In this document: one piece after another, positions 52,908-62,349 of the stretch
How the letters are laid out: each line of letters begins with the position of its first letter
How positions within the stretch are numbered: the stretch's first letter is position 1
NCBI RefSeq assembly: GCF_003003885.1
Contig: NZ_PVWN01000009.1
Span: 62,001-126,000, forward strand
DNA from: Chlorogloea sp. CCALA 695
GTDB lineage: Bacteria > Cyanobacteriota > Cyanobacteriia > Cyanobacteriales > Chroococcidiopsidaceae
Direction of reading: 5' to 3'
DNA length: 64,000 bases
Program-made: the position numbers and the translations under genes
The notes under the pieces: model-generated
What the model saw: the letters and a program-made list of their open reading frames with translations, nothing else
What the model was told of the DNA's origin: nothing
The model's database searches: none

Positions 52908-53470
52908 TTGTACAAATGCTCTTGATGAATATAGGCTTGAATCGGAGGAGTTATCGCATGAGTATCGCCAAAGTCTCGATACGCCGTTGAAGATACATCT
53001 AAACCTGTTAGATCCGCAACATCTACCTTCGTTGCCAAATCTTGCAATTGCTGTAAATCTTCCTTTTCCAGTTTATAACCTGGTCTGGGGACAATCAAAA
53101 CTTGAACTTGCTGTAACAATTCTTGGGCTTTATACCAACGAGGTAATTGGTCAACCAAATCTGCACCAATTACTAAAGTAAAATCTACTCTTTGCGTACT
53201 CCACAATTTTCTAGCTTTTTCTACGGTTTCTAGCGTCCGACGGCTACTAAGTTCAGGATAAAACCCAATATTATGTCGTGGTGGGCGCATTTCTTCAATT
53301 AACAACCGCAGCATTGTACCGCGATGAATTAAAGAAGTTTGGTGAGATTTAAACGGATTATCCGCCGCCCAAATAGCTACCCAATCGTAATAATCGCCAA
53401 GCCAGCTAAGAATCCTTTGATGTCCAGAAGTGGGGGGATCTGCACTTGTACCAAATAAAGCAACTCTCAT
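52868..53470 (-). CDS. nadD: Nicotinate-nucleotide adenylyltransferase NadD
   Basis: NadD joins NaMN and ATP to give NaAD. The 200-residue protein starts VALFGTSADPPTSGHQRILS, a GxxxPxHxGH-type nucleotide-binding variant, and has FTLVIGADLVDQLPRWYKAQEL and the VSSTAYRD equivalent of the ISSTxxR motif. Its ATG overlaps the pncB stop (ATGA). It also overlaps nrtR by 40 bp. Confidence 0.93.
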   Translation of the reverse strand: MRVALFGTSADPPTSGHQRILSWLGDYYDWVAIWAADNPFKSHQTSLIHRGTMLRLLIEEMRPPRHNIGFYPELSSRRTLETVEKARKLWSTQRVDFTLVIGADLVDQLPRWYKAQELLQQVQVLIVPRPGYKLEKEDLQQLQDLATKVDVADLTGLDVSSTAYRDFGDTHAITPPIQAYIHQEHLYKCQDISKKSLPIH

Positions 53471-54876
53471 CTATTTTTTTTACTTACTTCTTGGGCTAAT
53501 TTTTTCAAATCGGGAGAAATAGTTACTTCACAACTTACAGGAGTGTTGATATTTCGACATTCTGGGGGCAAACTAACTACAGAATCTCTAGTACGCGATC
53601 GCAATTGGGTTAAACTTTCTGGTAATTGTAACCTTTGTCCCTGCTTAACTACCAACTGCAACAATGGCTGAGAATCCGGCGGTTTTGCCTCCGTAATCAA
53701 TCCTAATTGGTCACTTTGTACTACTCCATCTACAAAAGTGCGCCAAGTTTGCTTGCGTCCTGGATAAGTTACTTTATTACTAGAAGCTTTCATCACCGGG
53801 ATACCATCAATTTCAACTAACTTATACACCCCATTTACAGGCGCTCCCGTTACTAACTTAGTCCCAATGCCATAACCATCAATGCAAGCACCGTTGGCTT
53901 TTAGCCTAACTATTTCTGTTTCGTCAATATCGCCACTGACAATAATCGGTACATTCGGTAAAAGATTTCTGACTACTTTCGATAATTCCTCTAAATTCCC
54001 TGAATCTATTCTTACTCCGGCTAGTTCGATTTCTCCAGAGTTTACTTTTTTTGCTAATTTTTCTGCCGCCGCTACTGTATCAAAGGTATCAATTAACAGC
54101 GTACCAGTAGGGAAGTAGCGATGAAACGCGCTAAACGCTCTCTCCTCACTGCCTTCTAAAGCACTAAGCGCCATAACTAAAGCATGAGCCATTGTCCCGC
54201 TAGGTTTTTGTCCTAATTTCAATGCTGCTAGTACATTAGATGTTGCATCAAACCCCCCAGCTAAAGCCGCTCGTGCCGCCCACAACGAGCCTTGCGGACT
54301 AAAAGCCCTCCGCGTACCAAATTCTAATAAAGTCGCCTCTACTCCAGCTACATCTCGCAAACGAGCCGCTTTTGTGGCTACCAAAGTTTGGTAATTTAAG
54401 GTATTAAGCAAGTAAGTTTCTACCAATTGAGCTTGCCATAACGGCGCTTCTATTCTTAATAATGGCTCATTAGCAAAAACTGCTGTCCCTTCTGGTACTG
54501 CCCAAACATCGCCTGTAAATCGCGCTTGAGCCAGTAGTAACCAAAATTTATCGGGTGCGTGGGCAAAAATTCCCGTTGCTTTTAATGCTTCTAATCCCGC
54601 CGCACTAAAACAAAACTTGTCTAGGTACTCTAATGCTTGCGCCAAACCCATAGCGATCAAATAACCAAACCCTTCTGGCAACTTGCGCGCAAACAATTCA
54701 AAGCTGGCTTGTTTTTGCTCTACTCCCTCGCCTACATAGCTTGCCGCCATTGTAAGCCCGTAAAGGTCTGTAAGTAAACTATAATCTTGCCCTTCAGTTA
54801 GGGTTAGTTCTTGAGATGGTGCTATTGGTTGAAGGTGGCGATCTTGCAGACACTCCCAGTTGGGGGAAGTCGTCAT
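53467..54876 (-). CDS. pncB: Nicotinate phosphoribosyltransferase PncB
   Basis: PncB makes NaMN from nicotinate and PRPP, the salvage entry to NAD. The protein of 469 residues from ATG 54876 has YSLLTDLYGLTMAASYVGEG, EFGTRRAFSPQGSLWAARAA, VRIDSGNLEELSKVVRNLLP and VSGDIDETEIVRLKANGA, typical of the family, with the long form's C-terminal part. An upstream in-frame extension of 17 residues reaches 54927 and is less likely. It is the first gene of the NAD operon. Confidence 0.95.
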   Translation of the reverse strand: MTTSPNWECLQDRHLQPIAPSQELTLTEGQDYSLLTDLYGLTMAASYVGEGVEQKQASFELFARKLPEGFGYLIAMGLAQALEYLDKFCFSAAGLEALKATGIFAHAPDKFWLLLAQARFTGDVWAVPEGTAVFANEPLLRIEAPLWQAQLVETYLLNTLNYQTLVATKAARLRDVAGVEATLLEFGTRRAFSPQGSLWAARAALAGGFDATSNVLAALKLGQKPSGTMAHALVMALSALEGSEERAFSAFHRYFPTGTLLIDTFDTVAAAEKLAKKVNSGEIELAGVRIDSGNLEELSKVVRNLLPNVPIIVSGDIDETEIVRLKANGACIDGYGIGTKLVTGAPVNGVYKLVEIDGIPVMKASSNKVTYPGRKQTWRTFVDGVVQSDQLGLITEAKPPDSQPLLQLVVKQGQRLQLPESLTQLRSRTRDSVVSLPPECRNINTPVSCEVTISPDLKKLAQEVSKKNR

Positions 54877-54910
54877 GGCGCAGTTACCTCGATAGGATTG
54901 TTTTTTAATT

Positions 54911-54959
54911 ATAGTACATCTTACCAAAACAATAACGATTTTTTGGTGTTCTTTGGTAC
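54911..54959 (-). promoter_or_regulatory. Candidate NrtR operator/promoter of the NAD operon
   Basis: Upstream of pncB, ACCAAAA (54923-54929) faces TTTTGGT (54941-54947) and TTTGGTA (54953-54959), so inverted repeats of 7 bp lie within 40 bp. NrtR family members bind about 21-bp palindromes in front of NAD genes; I cannot match the species-specific consensus, so this is a position-based suggestion. Confidence 0.35.
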
Positions 54960-55157
54960 AGAAAGCTAAGTTAATTAGTTTATTAAGTTTTAATTATGGT
55001 AGTTTCTGGATAAATCAGAGATATAAAGTAATGCGAACATGAGCAAACAAATACTGCGAAGGCTTGCAAATGATTGAGATGCGATCGCATTTTCTCATCT
55101 TTCCTTCTACAATGCAGCTAATAACATTCCTTGGCAATTGCTTAGAGGTATGGACTT
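54960..55157. other. Non-coding interval upstream of the small ORF
   Basis: About 200 bp, AT-rich, with one ATGCGATCGCAT palindrome carrying HIP1 near 55079-55090. No gene or RNA recognised. Confidence 0.5.
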
Positions 55158-55307
55158 ATGAATATTTCCCAACGATTTCTCAGTATTTTTCAATATCTTT
55201 TTGAAGGATTAGCGCGGATTTTTACCCTTACCGATGATGAATATCCTTTAATTGGCGTACAGCCTTTTGCAGGCGAACCTCAAAAGCCTGGCGAGAGTTG
55301 GCACTAA
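55158..55307 (+). CDS. Conserved-looking small cyanobacterial protein (49 aa)
   Basis: MNISQRFLSIFQYLFEGLAR continues IFTLTDDEYPLIGVQPFAGE and ends PQKPGESWH. AGAGG lies about 9 nt upstream. The (S/T)DDxYPxxGVQPFxGEP pattern recalls short proteins found next to many cyanobacterial genes; I do not know the function. An amphipathic N-terminal helix suggests membrane association. A strong terminator follows directly, supporting a real transcription unit. Confidence 0.65.
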   Translation: MNISQRFLSIFQYLFEGLARIFTLTDDEYPLIGVQPFAGEPQKPGESWH

Positions 55308-55334
55308 AAAAGCTTGTCTTGAATATAATTTTTA

Positions 55335-55374
55335 AAAAAGTTGGCGAAAATATGCCTATTTTTGCCAACTTTTT
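55335..55374 (+). terminator. Strong intrinsic terminator after the small ORF
   Basis: AAAAAGTTGGCGAAAAT and ATTTTTGCCAACTTTTT pair along 17 bp with one G-U, around a 6-nt loop. Confidence 0.9.
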
Positions 55375-55770
55375 AATTACTTGCGTGATCGCAGTTTCCG
55401 TTGAATAGTGAATTGAACCGCTCAGTGCTAATTATCTTAGGCTGCTCTGATGGACAGTTTAGTGTCCCTTCGATAACTACAAAGTAGGGGAAACGATAAA
55501 AACCCTACACCACTACTAATCAACGAAAACTATCAATCTATTGCAAGATGTGCGATCGCCTGTTCCTTAGACATCGTTCTCCTTTAGGAAGCAACTAGCA
55601 AGACAAACAGCAAAACCCTTGCTACGACCCAGCAAAATAGATAAATAATTATCTGTATCGCTTGTACTATTTTTATATACAAATTAATTTTATTAATCAA
55701 TCGAAAGAGTTAATAAATTTAGGTGTTTAAGCAACCTTTAAGTAGATGCTAAGGAGTGCAAACTTATGTT
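55375..55770. other. Non-coding interval before the first MITE-like copy
   Basis: Nearly 400 bp with no persuasive gene. A minus-strand 13-codon frame at 55533-55574 (MSKEQAIAHLAID) has an AAGGAG site but stops at once and is not annotated. One HIP1 site at about 55552. The rest is AT-rich. Confidence 0.5.
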
Positions 55771-55956
55771 TAGGAGCATCTCACCTTTGTAATGAGTATA
55801 AATACTTAACCTGAAAATTTAGCTGTTCAGGAATAAATCTGTTGCCAATCAAATTTTTGTATCCATCTTTAGAACCTCAGATTTGCTCAAAAGTATTAAC
55901 ATAAAAGGGGGCTTCTTTTGAGTATAATTACTTACTGCGAAGAGGAGATGCTCCTA
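55771..55956. mobile_element. MITE-like element, copy A
   Basis: The element is 186 bp and bounded by a perfect 12-bp terminal inverted repeat: TAGGAGCATCTC at 55771-55782 and GAGATGCTCCTA at 55945-55956. The inverted similarity extends to about 36 bp at 27 of 36 positions. TA at both ends fits the TA target of IS630/Tc1-type transposition. It has no coding capacity. The first 140 bp match copy B at 57241 with about 84 percent identity by direct, ungapped counting. Confidence 0.75.
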
Positions 55957-56096
55957 CAGAATTCGGATCTCAAGTTTTCGGAGTGACTGCCTAAATGCCT
56001 CCCCACTAAGAGGAGTTGTTTTCAGAAAGAGTTTTTGCAACACAAACTCAAAGAGAAATATTGCTCTAATTTTAATCACTAACTCTCCAGGTCAGC

Positions 56097-57071
56097 TTAA
56101 GAGTCTAGTCCATTTTTTAGTAACACAGGTTCTATAAAATCGTTATTAGTACCATAGTCATTGAGCGTAAATTGTATTTGTAACATCAGGCGATTACTCT
56201 GTTGTGGCGGTGTAGCTTTGTGAAAACAATTTACATCTTCCACAAATCCAGTTCCAGCTTCTCCACTTATATGCACTAAGCTTTCTGTGCCATAATTTTC
56301 AATTATTTCTTGATCTGAGCGGAGTTTAAATACAGATAGTAAGTGCTTAAGCTTTTTCTTTCTATGACTACCACGAACGTAGACATGAGAACCATTAGAC
56401 AAAGTTACGTCCGTAAGGTAGAAAAATACTTTCAAGCATTTATAATCATCTAAATCATAGTGGAAAAAGTAAGCTCCTTTATTTAAGTCATATTCTGTCT
56501 TGTTAACAAACAACCACCATAGCCGAGTTCCAGACACTACAGGCTCCGCACCAAAATATGAGCGAGCGATTGCTAATAATTTTTGAGCTTTAGTTATATT
56601 TTTAATTGCTAGACAATTTAAACTACTATTAAAGTAATCTCCTCTAACAAACTGCCTTTTATTTTTTGTTTCTATGCTTTGCTTCTGTGTATATAAAAAG
56701 CCCATATTAGGCTCGGCATCACCATAGCAATAGTTTTTTTGAGTAAAATCAATTATTTCGTGTAAAATATTTTCAGGTAATTTAAATCCCGAATAACAAC
56801 CATCTTCTTTCAGAAATTTAACTGCCTCATCTACGTTAATATCCTCAAACATAGAATCAGCACTTTCTAAGTTGGCGATTGCAGGACGTTTAGCTAGATA
56901 AACTGCCGCCAACTGAATAATTCTAAATCGTCCCAGAGTAAACATCAATAGCCATTGAGGATTTTTTAGCGTTCTTTTGTAATAATCTTGGAGCCTCAAT
57001 TTAGTTTGTGACCACAAACCACGATAAAACAGTGGATAGTTAGGTTGTTTTGAATCTAGCAATTTATGCAC
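56097..57071 (-). CDS. PhyH-like (phytanoyl-CoA dioxygenase family) oxygenase
   Basis: The protein of 324 residues has an unusual N-terminal 100-residue extension (YPLFYRGLWSQTKLRLQDYY, LGRFRIIQLAAVYLAKRP) before the dioxygenase core. Core iron ligands: H and D in YFFHYDLDDYKCLKVFFYLTDV and the distal H in NCFHKATPPQQSNRLMLQIQF with the Arg that would bind 2-oxoglutarate. The substrate is unknown; members often act on lipids or natural products. It lies between two related MITE-like copies and its 57-kb neighbourhood (55560-58500) has no HIP1 octamer, suggesting import. Confidence 0.8.
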   Translation of the reverse strand: MHKLLDSKQPNYPLFYRGLWSQTKLRLQDYYKRTLKNPQWLLMFTLGRFRIIQLAAVYLAKRPAIANLESADSMFEDINVDEAVKFLKEDGCYSGFKLPENILHEIIDFTQKNYCYGDAEPNMGFLYTQKQSIETKNKRQFVRGDYFNSSLNCLAIKNITKAQKLLAIARSYFGAEPVVSGTRLWWLFVNKTEYDLNKGAYFFHYDLDDYKCLKVFFYLTDVTLSNGSHVYVRGSHRKKKLKHLLSVFKLRSDQEIIENYGTESLVHISGEAGTGFVEDVNCFHKATPPQQSNRLMLQIQFTLNDYGTNNDFIEPVLLKNGLDS

Positions 57072-57240
57072 CTTAAATATTGAATAAATTTAACTTGTTT
57101 AGCCAAGTAGCTTGATTAGCTGTTTAACAACGCTATCTTTTTGGATTAGCTACCTATAATACTAAACACTTCAAACGGCAATTATCCTTTTTCGAGACTA
57201 CATTATGGGTCTTGTCAGCTTTTGGTGATAAAAGGATTTA

Positions 57241-57426
57241 TAGGAGCATATCACCTTTGCAACGAGTGTAAATACTAAAATAGAAAATCTAGCTTTTCAG
57301 AAATAAATCTGTCGCCAATCCAACTTTTGTATCTGTCTTTGAAATCTCAGATTTGCTCAAAAGTAGTAACCTAAAAGGGTTTTGTTCCTGGGTCTAATTA
57401 GTTATTACAAAGGGGATTGGCTGCCA
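57241..57426. mobile_element. MITE-like element, copy B (decayed)
   Basis: TAGGAGCATATCACCTTTGC begins a second copy of the 186-bp element. The first 140 bp align without gaps to copy A (about 118 of 140 identical). The right end is degenerate, CTGCCA in place of CTCCTA, but still shows the inverted CACCTTTGCAA/CCCCTTTGTAA pairing with its left end. It lies upstream of the dioxygenase gene in the same orientation as copy A. A conserved internal AAATCTG...CAGATTT pair occurs in both copies. Confidence 0.7.
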
Positions 57427-57497
57427 CTTATTTTAGAGGAGCAATTAGTTATTTTTAGATAAGTGCGATTGCGTTCATCAATCTGTAGGTAGATATT

Positions 57498-58193
57498 TTA
57501 GCCCAAATAATGGGGCAACAGTTCAATTAAGAAAAAGCCTAAAGCCGCACTTCCTAAAGGTACAGTTAAGTTATCAATACCATAGACAGAGAAAGCTTCT
57601 AAAATTGTCGCCGCCAACGCCACACTTAAAGATACTATCCATGTTTGCCAATTATTCCCATTGACGTTTAAAAAAATTAAGCCTGAAACAATCAAGCTAA
57701 CTAACGCCATTGTGCCAGAACCTTCCCAGCTTTTCTTATTTTCCCAGATTTTGTAAGGATGTTTACCAAATTTTTGTCCAACTAAAGCCGCCAAACCATC
57801 TCCCCAAGCCATAACTAATATGCCTAAAGCTGCATACTGGGGACGATTGATAGTCCAAAACCAAGCAACTAATATGCCAATACTTACTGCATAAAAAAAT
57901 GTACCTAAGCTTTTACGCCCTACACTATTAATTCCAGGTAAAATCGGGAAGCGATAAGACAAAAAAGTAACTATACTTGCCAAAATTGAAGCGCCAACAC
58001 CGACAAAAGCGGGGATATGCAGCCACCAAGCAAACAAAATTACATTACCTGTACCAATATGGACAACTTTGCGGACAACTTCAGCGTTGCCATTACCAAA
58101 GCGATTGAGCAAAGATGCTACAAGTAAAAGTAAGCCTATCCAAAGTACAACGATCGCAATTTGTAGATTTATCGGCGAAAGTAAAGTATCCAA
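57498..58193 (-). CDS. Diacylglycerol/polyprenol (phytol-type) kinase family protein
   Basis: A polytopic membrane protein of 231 residues with about seven hydrophobic helices. The CTP-kinase family blocks are VRKVVHIGTGNVILFAWW, LGILVMAWGDGLAALVGQKFG and YKIWENKKSWEGSGTMALVS. In cyanobacteria and plants such proteins include phytol and phytyl-phosphate kinases (VTE5/VTE6-like) that feed tocopherol and chlorophyll salvage. The exact activity cannot be read from sequence. Confidence 0.88.
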   Translation of the reverse strand: MDTLLSPINLQIAIVVLWIGLLLLVASLLNRFGNGNAEVVRKVVHIGTGNVILFAWWLHIPAFVGVGASILASIVTFLSYRFPILPGINSVGRKSLGTFFYAVSIGILVAWFWTINRPQYAALGILVMAWGDGLAALVGQKFGKHPYKIWENKKSWEGSGTMALVSLIVSGLIFLNVNGNNWQTWIVSLSVALAATILEAFSVYGIDNLTVPLGSAALGFFLIELLPHYLG

Positions 58194-58253
58194 AGTATCT
58201 AAACTAAAAAATAAGCTCCTTTATACAAATGTAGTAGATTCTTTCTAAGGTGA

Positions 58254-58490
58254 ATGATGAAAATGCTGCTTTTATGGCTAATTCGTGGCTATCGCTTATT
58301 TATATCGCCTTTATTTGCGCCTACTTGTCGGTTTCACCCCACGTGTTCGATGTACGCAATGGAAGCTATAGAGAGATTTGGGGCGATAAAAGGTAGTTTT
58401 ATGGCAATAAAGCGGATTTTGCGCTGTCATCCCTTGCATCCGGGTGGTTACGATCCTGTACCGCCATTACCTAAAGAAGTTATTAAATGA
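58254..58490 (+). CDS. yidD: Membrane protein insertion efficiency factor YidD
   Basis: The 78-residue protein matches Yid[41 protein letters not shown] and [17 protein letters not shown]. It assists insertion of membrane proteins with YidC. The ATG at 58254 follows AAGG. The stop codon overlaps the ATG of the dipeptidase gene (4 bp), so the two are coupled. Confidence 0.96.
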   Translation: MMKMLLLWLIRGYRLFISPLFAPTCRFHPTCSMYAMEAIERFGAIKGSFMAIKRILRCHPLHPGGYDPVPPLPKEVIK

Positions 58491-59197
58491 AACCATATCA
58501 GCAAATTGCGATCGCCGAATGTGGTGAATCAATGGTACAAATTCCTTTAGAAATATTTGCTGTAGAGTCACCCCACCTTTACCAGTTATTAGGCGCAACT
58601 TATGCAGAATTATCACCCTATTATTTGCGTAAATCTGTACTCGATAGTTTAATCAAGGCGCAAGAATATCTACAATCAAAAAATCCTGGTTGGCGGATTC
58701 AAATTTTTGATGCTTATCGCCCGGTGTCCGTACAGCAGTTTATGGTAGATTACACTTTCGCCCAAGTCGTTGAGGCGCAAAAGCTGAATATAGCTAATTT
58801 ATCCGCCGTAAAGCGCGAAGATATTTGGCAACAAGTTTATCAAATTTGGGCATTACCAAGCTTAGATCCCCTTACTCCACCGCCTCATAGTACGGGCGCA
58901 GCAATAGATATTACTTTAGTAGATGGTACAGGGAAGGTAGTGAATATGGGTTCGCCTATAGATGAAATGTCAGCGCGATCGCATCCCGATTATTTTGCTA
59001 ATAGTAGTTTACCCGAACAGCAACAATATCATAACGATCGCCAACTATTGCGAGAAGTAATGACATACGCAGGTTTTGCACGTCATCCGGGGGAATGGTG
59101 GCATTTTTGTCAAGGCGATCAAATGTGGGCTTGGTTGAGTCTTAATCCTGTAGTCGCACGTTATGGGCGAGTAGAAGAAACTGATTATCCATCTTGA
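58487..59197 (+). CDS. VanX-like D-Ala-D-Ala dipeptidase (M15 family)
   Basis: The 236-residue zinc peptidase has the M15D set: [36 protein letters not shown] (the SxHxxGxAxD zinc motif), and [17 protein letters not shown] with catalytic Glu and zinc His. It probably cleaves D-Ala-D-Ala for peptidoglycan recycling. It overlaps yidD by 4 bp and its end overlaps the convergent TspO gene by 13 bp. Confidence 0.92.
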   Translation: MKPYQQIAIAECGESMVQIPLEIFAVESPHLYQLLGATYAELSPYYLRKSVLDSLIKAQEYLQSKNPGWRIQIFDAYRPVSVQQFMVDYTFAQVVEAQKLNIANLSAVKREDIWQQVYQIWALPSLDPLTPPPHSTGAAIDITLVDGTGKVVNMGSPIDEMSARSHPDYFANSSLPEQQQYHNDRQLLREVMTYAGFARHPGEWWHFCQGDQMWAWLSLNPVVARYGRVEETDYPS

Positions 59198-59643
59198 GGG
59201 TTTAGTTTCATCATCTCCCACGTAGTATAAGTTCCGATTGGACTCCAAAGTATATAAGGGACAAGTAATAATGCTGCCCAGCCAGAAATTGGGAATACTG
59301 TTAGTGTGAGTAAAAGCCCGATAACTGCACCAGTAGCCCCGATAAGTGTGCCAATTTTTAAACTGCGGAGTCTAAACATTACTGGAGTGTAAGCAATAGT
59401 AACAATTTCTAGCAGTAAATACAGCCCCATTAATAACCAATTTTTGCTATTTTCCCAGGCTATATAAGCCGACCAAGCGCCGCAAATAAAAATAGTAATC
59501 CAAATAAAGGGAATTGCAAATTCAAAAGTTAACCAACTAGGACGCAAGCGATTAAACCATTTGCGATCGCTTGGGGTAACAAAGTTCGCCGCCATTGCTA
59601 CCAGTAGCGTTACACCCCCAATAATCAGCCAAGATTTAATCAT
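59185..59643 (-). CDS. TspO/MBR family protein
   Basis: A five-helix membrane protein of 152 residues: IIGGVTLLVAMAANFVTPSD, WFNRLRPSWLTFEFAIPFIWI, GAWSAYIAWENS and LLLVPYILWSPIGTYTTWEMMKLN. TspO proteins bind tetrapyrroles and modulate stress responses in cyanobacteria. The family-typical WxPxx-like WSP and N-terminal pattern are present. ATG 59643 is preferred over a start 60 bp upstream. Confidence 0.85.
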   Translation of the reverse strand: MIKSWLIIGGVTLLVAMAANFVTPSDRKWFNRLRPSWLTFEFAIPFIWITIFICGAWSAYIAWENSKNWLLMGLYLLLEIVTIAYTPVMFRLRSLKIGTLIGATGAVIGLLLTLTVFPISGWAALLLVPYILWSPIGTYTTWEMMKLNPQDG

Positions 59644-59687
59644 ATTTTTATAATGCTGTTTTAATCTAATCTTGTTTCTTCGCAGAG

Positions 59688-59718
59688 TGTAGAGACGTTG
59701 CACTGCAACGTCTCTACA
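59688..59718. repeat. 31-bp perfect palindrome (cyanobacterial repeat type)
   Basis: TGTAGAGACGTTGCA and TGCAACGTCTCTACA form a perfect 15-bp dyad around a single C. I recall very similar GTAGAGACGTTGCA palindromes as abundant dispersed elements in many cyanobacterial genomes. It lies upstream of the TspO gene. Confidence 0.85.
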
Positions 59719-59830
59719 TTAATTTGAATAGAATTACTCACCTAATTTAGATTAATATAAATTGCGTTTGATTCTTTTCCTGCTAAAGGAATAAGATGCA
59801 AAGCTAGATCGCCCGTCGGAGTAGCTACTA

Positions 59831-60127
59831 ATGTCAAAAACAGAAAATCAAGATAGGCAACATCCTTTATATCACCGCGATCGCATTATTGTTGACAATC
59901 TATTAGTATCATCGCCCACCGATTACAATTTAGCGGAGCTTGCCAGGCTGCGGATTCGTTACGATGGCTTTCCCGGCGCTAGAGATATTCAAAAAGATTT
60001 AGAGGTAGCTTTGCAAAACTGGCAACTTACAGAAAGCGAGCTATTTGCTAAAACTCTCGAAATTCACAAGGATAAACCACTTTATAAAAGTAAAGCTAAT
60101 AAGGGTGAAGATGAAGACTGGAGCTAA
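59831..60127 (+). CDS. DUF3288 family protein
   Basis: The 98-residue protein QDRQHPLYHRDRIIVDNLLV, then DYNLAELARLRIRYDGFPGA and RDIQKDLEVALQNWQLTESELF, matches my memory of the cyanobacterial DUF3288 family. No function is known. It stands 48 bp before glyS, on the same strand. Confidence 0.82.
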   Translation: MSKTENQDRQHPLYHRDRIIVDNLLVSSPTDYNLAELARLRIRYDGFPGARDIQKDLEVALQNWQLTESELFAKTLEIHKDKPLYKSKANKGEDEDWS

Positions 60128-60174
60128 ACAACCAGCTACCGAGTAAACTATTTTAATTAGCCATTATATTTTAT

Positions 60175-62346
60175 ATGTCTGATTTTTTATTAGAAGTTGG
60201 TACAGAAGAATTACCAGCAAGCTTTGTTACTGATGCATTGCAGCAATGGCGCGTACTTATTCCCCAAAGTTTGACCCAAAATAATCTGGCGATCAAATCG
60301 CTAGAGGTTTATGGTACTCCTAGAAGGTTAGCTGTATTGATTACAGGTTTACCCGCAAAACAACCAGATAGAGTTGAAGACGTTAAAGGGCCACCATCTC
60401 AAGCTGCTTTCAAAGATGGTCAACCAACTAAAGCCGCCGTAGGTTTTGCTAAAAAACAGGGCGTAGAAGTAGAAAAATTAGAAATTCGTCCCACTGATAA
60501 AGGCGACTTTGTATTTGTTCGTCAAACTATCCCTGGACGAGTAACTTCAGAGATATTAGGCGAAATTGCCACCAGTTGGATATTGCAGCTAGAGGGTAAA
60601 AGGTTTATGCGTTGGGGGGATGGCGATTTGAAGTTTCCCCGCCGAATTGAAAGGTTAGTTGCTTTGCTTGATGATACAGTATTGCCCATTGAACTAATTA
60701 ACGGCTCAGAGACAATAAAGAGCGATCGCATTACATCAGGTCATCGCGTTTTACATCCCCAGCCTGTAACCCTCAACGATGCTAGTGATTATGCTACCAG
60801 CTTGCGATCGGCATTTGTAGATGTAGACGAAAAAGAACGACTTGCCAAAATTCAAGAACAAATCGAGTCCGCAGCGCGAAATTTGGGCGGACATTTAGCT
60901 AATTATCCAGAATTACTAGCAGAAGTTACAAATTTAGTCGAATGGTCTTCCGCCGTTGTCGGGAAGTTTGACGAAGAATTTTTACTTTTACCCCCAGAAG
61001 TAATTACAACAGTGATGGTAACTCATCAACGTTATTTCCCGGTGTTTAAAGCCGTTAGCGGGAATTTGTCAGGAGTCAGCGCTAACAAAACCCAATCGGT
61101 TGATACTTTGTTGCCTTATTTTATAACCGTTTCTAATGGCGATCCGCTTAAAAGTGATATCATCGCGGCGGGAAATGAACGAGTGATTCGCGCTCGTTTA
61201 GCGGATGCTCAGTTTTTCTACAATGCCGATTTAGCAAAACCTTTAGAAAGCTATTTACCCAAGCTAGAGAAAGTCACGTTTCAAGAAGATTTAGGCTCGG
61301 TACGCGCCAAAGTAGAGCGCATAGTTAGGATTTCTGAGTTAATTACCAAACAGATTGGGGAGAACTTAAGATGGTCAAATCACGAATTATTAGAATTCAT
61401 TGGAGATACGGCTTCATTATGTAAAGCCGACTTAGTTACGCAAATGGTTTATGAATTTCCTGAGTTGCAGGGAATAATGGGACATAAGTATGCTCTATCA
61501 AGTGGAAAATCCCCCGCCGTAGCAATCGCCATTGAGGAACATTACTTACCCAAAGGTGCAGGGGATGTAATGCCACAATCCTTACCTGGTCAAGTTGTGG
61601 GGATAGCAGATAGGCTCGATACTTTAGTTAGTATATTTGGATTAGGGATGTTGCCAACGGGTTCATCAGATCCTTTTGCCTTGCGTCGTGCAGCCAATGC
61701 CATTGTTAATATTATTTGGATGGCAGACTTACCGATTAACATAGATGCTTTGCTAGAACAAGTTGCCAGCAAAGAAACTAAGATACAGTTGCAAGAGTTT
61801 TTTATTCAAAGAATCCGCAACCAACTACAAGACGAACGCGGTATCGACTACGACTTGGTAAACGCCGCTTGTAGCGAGAAAGACACAGAATATAACTTAC
61901 GCGCATTGACAGATTTATTAGATGTACGCGATCGCGCTTTATTTTTGCAAACTATCCGCAACAATCGCACCTTAGAGAAAATCTACGAAACCGTCAACCG
62001 TTCTACTCGTTTAGCAATCCAAGGTAATTTAGATACAAATGAGTTAAACCCTGAAGGCGTAGTAAATCGAGAGTTATTTCAAAAGTCCTCAGAATCGGCT
62101 TTTTATGAGGGGTTAGTGCAGTTAGTACCTCAAACGCAAACAGCAAAGCGCGATCGCAATTATCAGCAATTAGTAGCAGCAATTAGTGAGATTGCGCCAA
62201 TTGTCAGCAAATTTTTTGATGGCGACGATAGCGTCTTAGTGATGGATAATGACCCAAATATTAAGCAAAACCGTTTGAATTTGTTGGGTTTACTAAGAAA
62301 TCACTCCCGCGTTTTAGGAGATTTTGGAGCGATCGTTAAAGGATAA
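60175..62346 (+). CDS. glyS: Glycyl-tRNA synthetase beta subunit
   Basis: The protein of 723 residues has the expected length and starts [21 protein letters not shown]. It contains [58 protein letters not shown] and the C-terminal anticodon-recognition domain. It works with GlyQ (not in this window) to charge tRNA-Gly. murD follows after 3 bp. Confidence 0.97.
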   Translation: MSDFLLEVGTEELPASFVTDALQQWRVLIPQSLTQNNLAIKSLEVYGTPRRLAVLITGLPAKQPDRVEDVKGPPSQAAFKDGQPTKAAVGFAKKQGVEVEKLEIRPTDKGDFVFVRQTIPGRVTSEILGEIATSWILQLEGKRFMRWGDGDLKFPRRIERLVALLDDTVLPIELINGSETIKSDRITSGHRVLHPQPVTLNDASDYATSLRSAFVDVDEKERLAKIQEQIESAARNLGGHLANYPELLAEVTNLVEWSSAVVGKFDEEFLLLPPEVITTVMVTHQRYFPVFKAVSGNLSGVSANKTQSVDTLLPYFITVSNGDPLKSDIIAAGNERVIRARLADAQFFYNADLAKPLESYLPKLEKVTFQEDLGSVRAKVERIVRISELITKQIGENLRWSNHELLEFIGDTASLCKADLVTQMVYEFPELQGIMGHKYALSSGKSPAVAIAIEEHYLPKGAGDVMPQSLPGQVVGIADRLDTLVSIFGLGMLPTGSSDPFALRRAANAIVNIIWMADLPINIDALLEQVASKETKIQLQEFFIQRIRNQLQDERGIDYDLVNAACSEKDTEYNLRALTDLLDVRDRALFLQTIRNNRTLEKIYETVNRSTRLAIQGNLDTNELNPEGVVNRELFQKSSESAFYEGLVQLVPQTQTAKRDRNYQQLVAAISEIAPIVSKFFDGDDSVLVMDNDPNIKQNRLNLLGLLRNHSRVLGDFGAIVKG

Positions 62347-62349
62347 ACT

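Noticed and set aside
55533-55574. Minus-strand 13-codon ORF MSKEQAIAHLAID with AAGGAG 5 nt upstream, resembling a peptide leader start
   Set aside because: It ends immediately at TGA with no core peptide or modification genes nearby; could be chance or a remnant.
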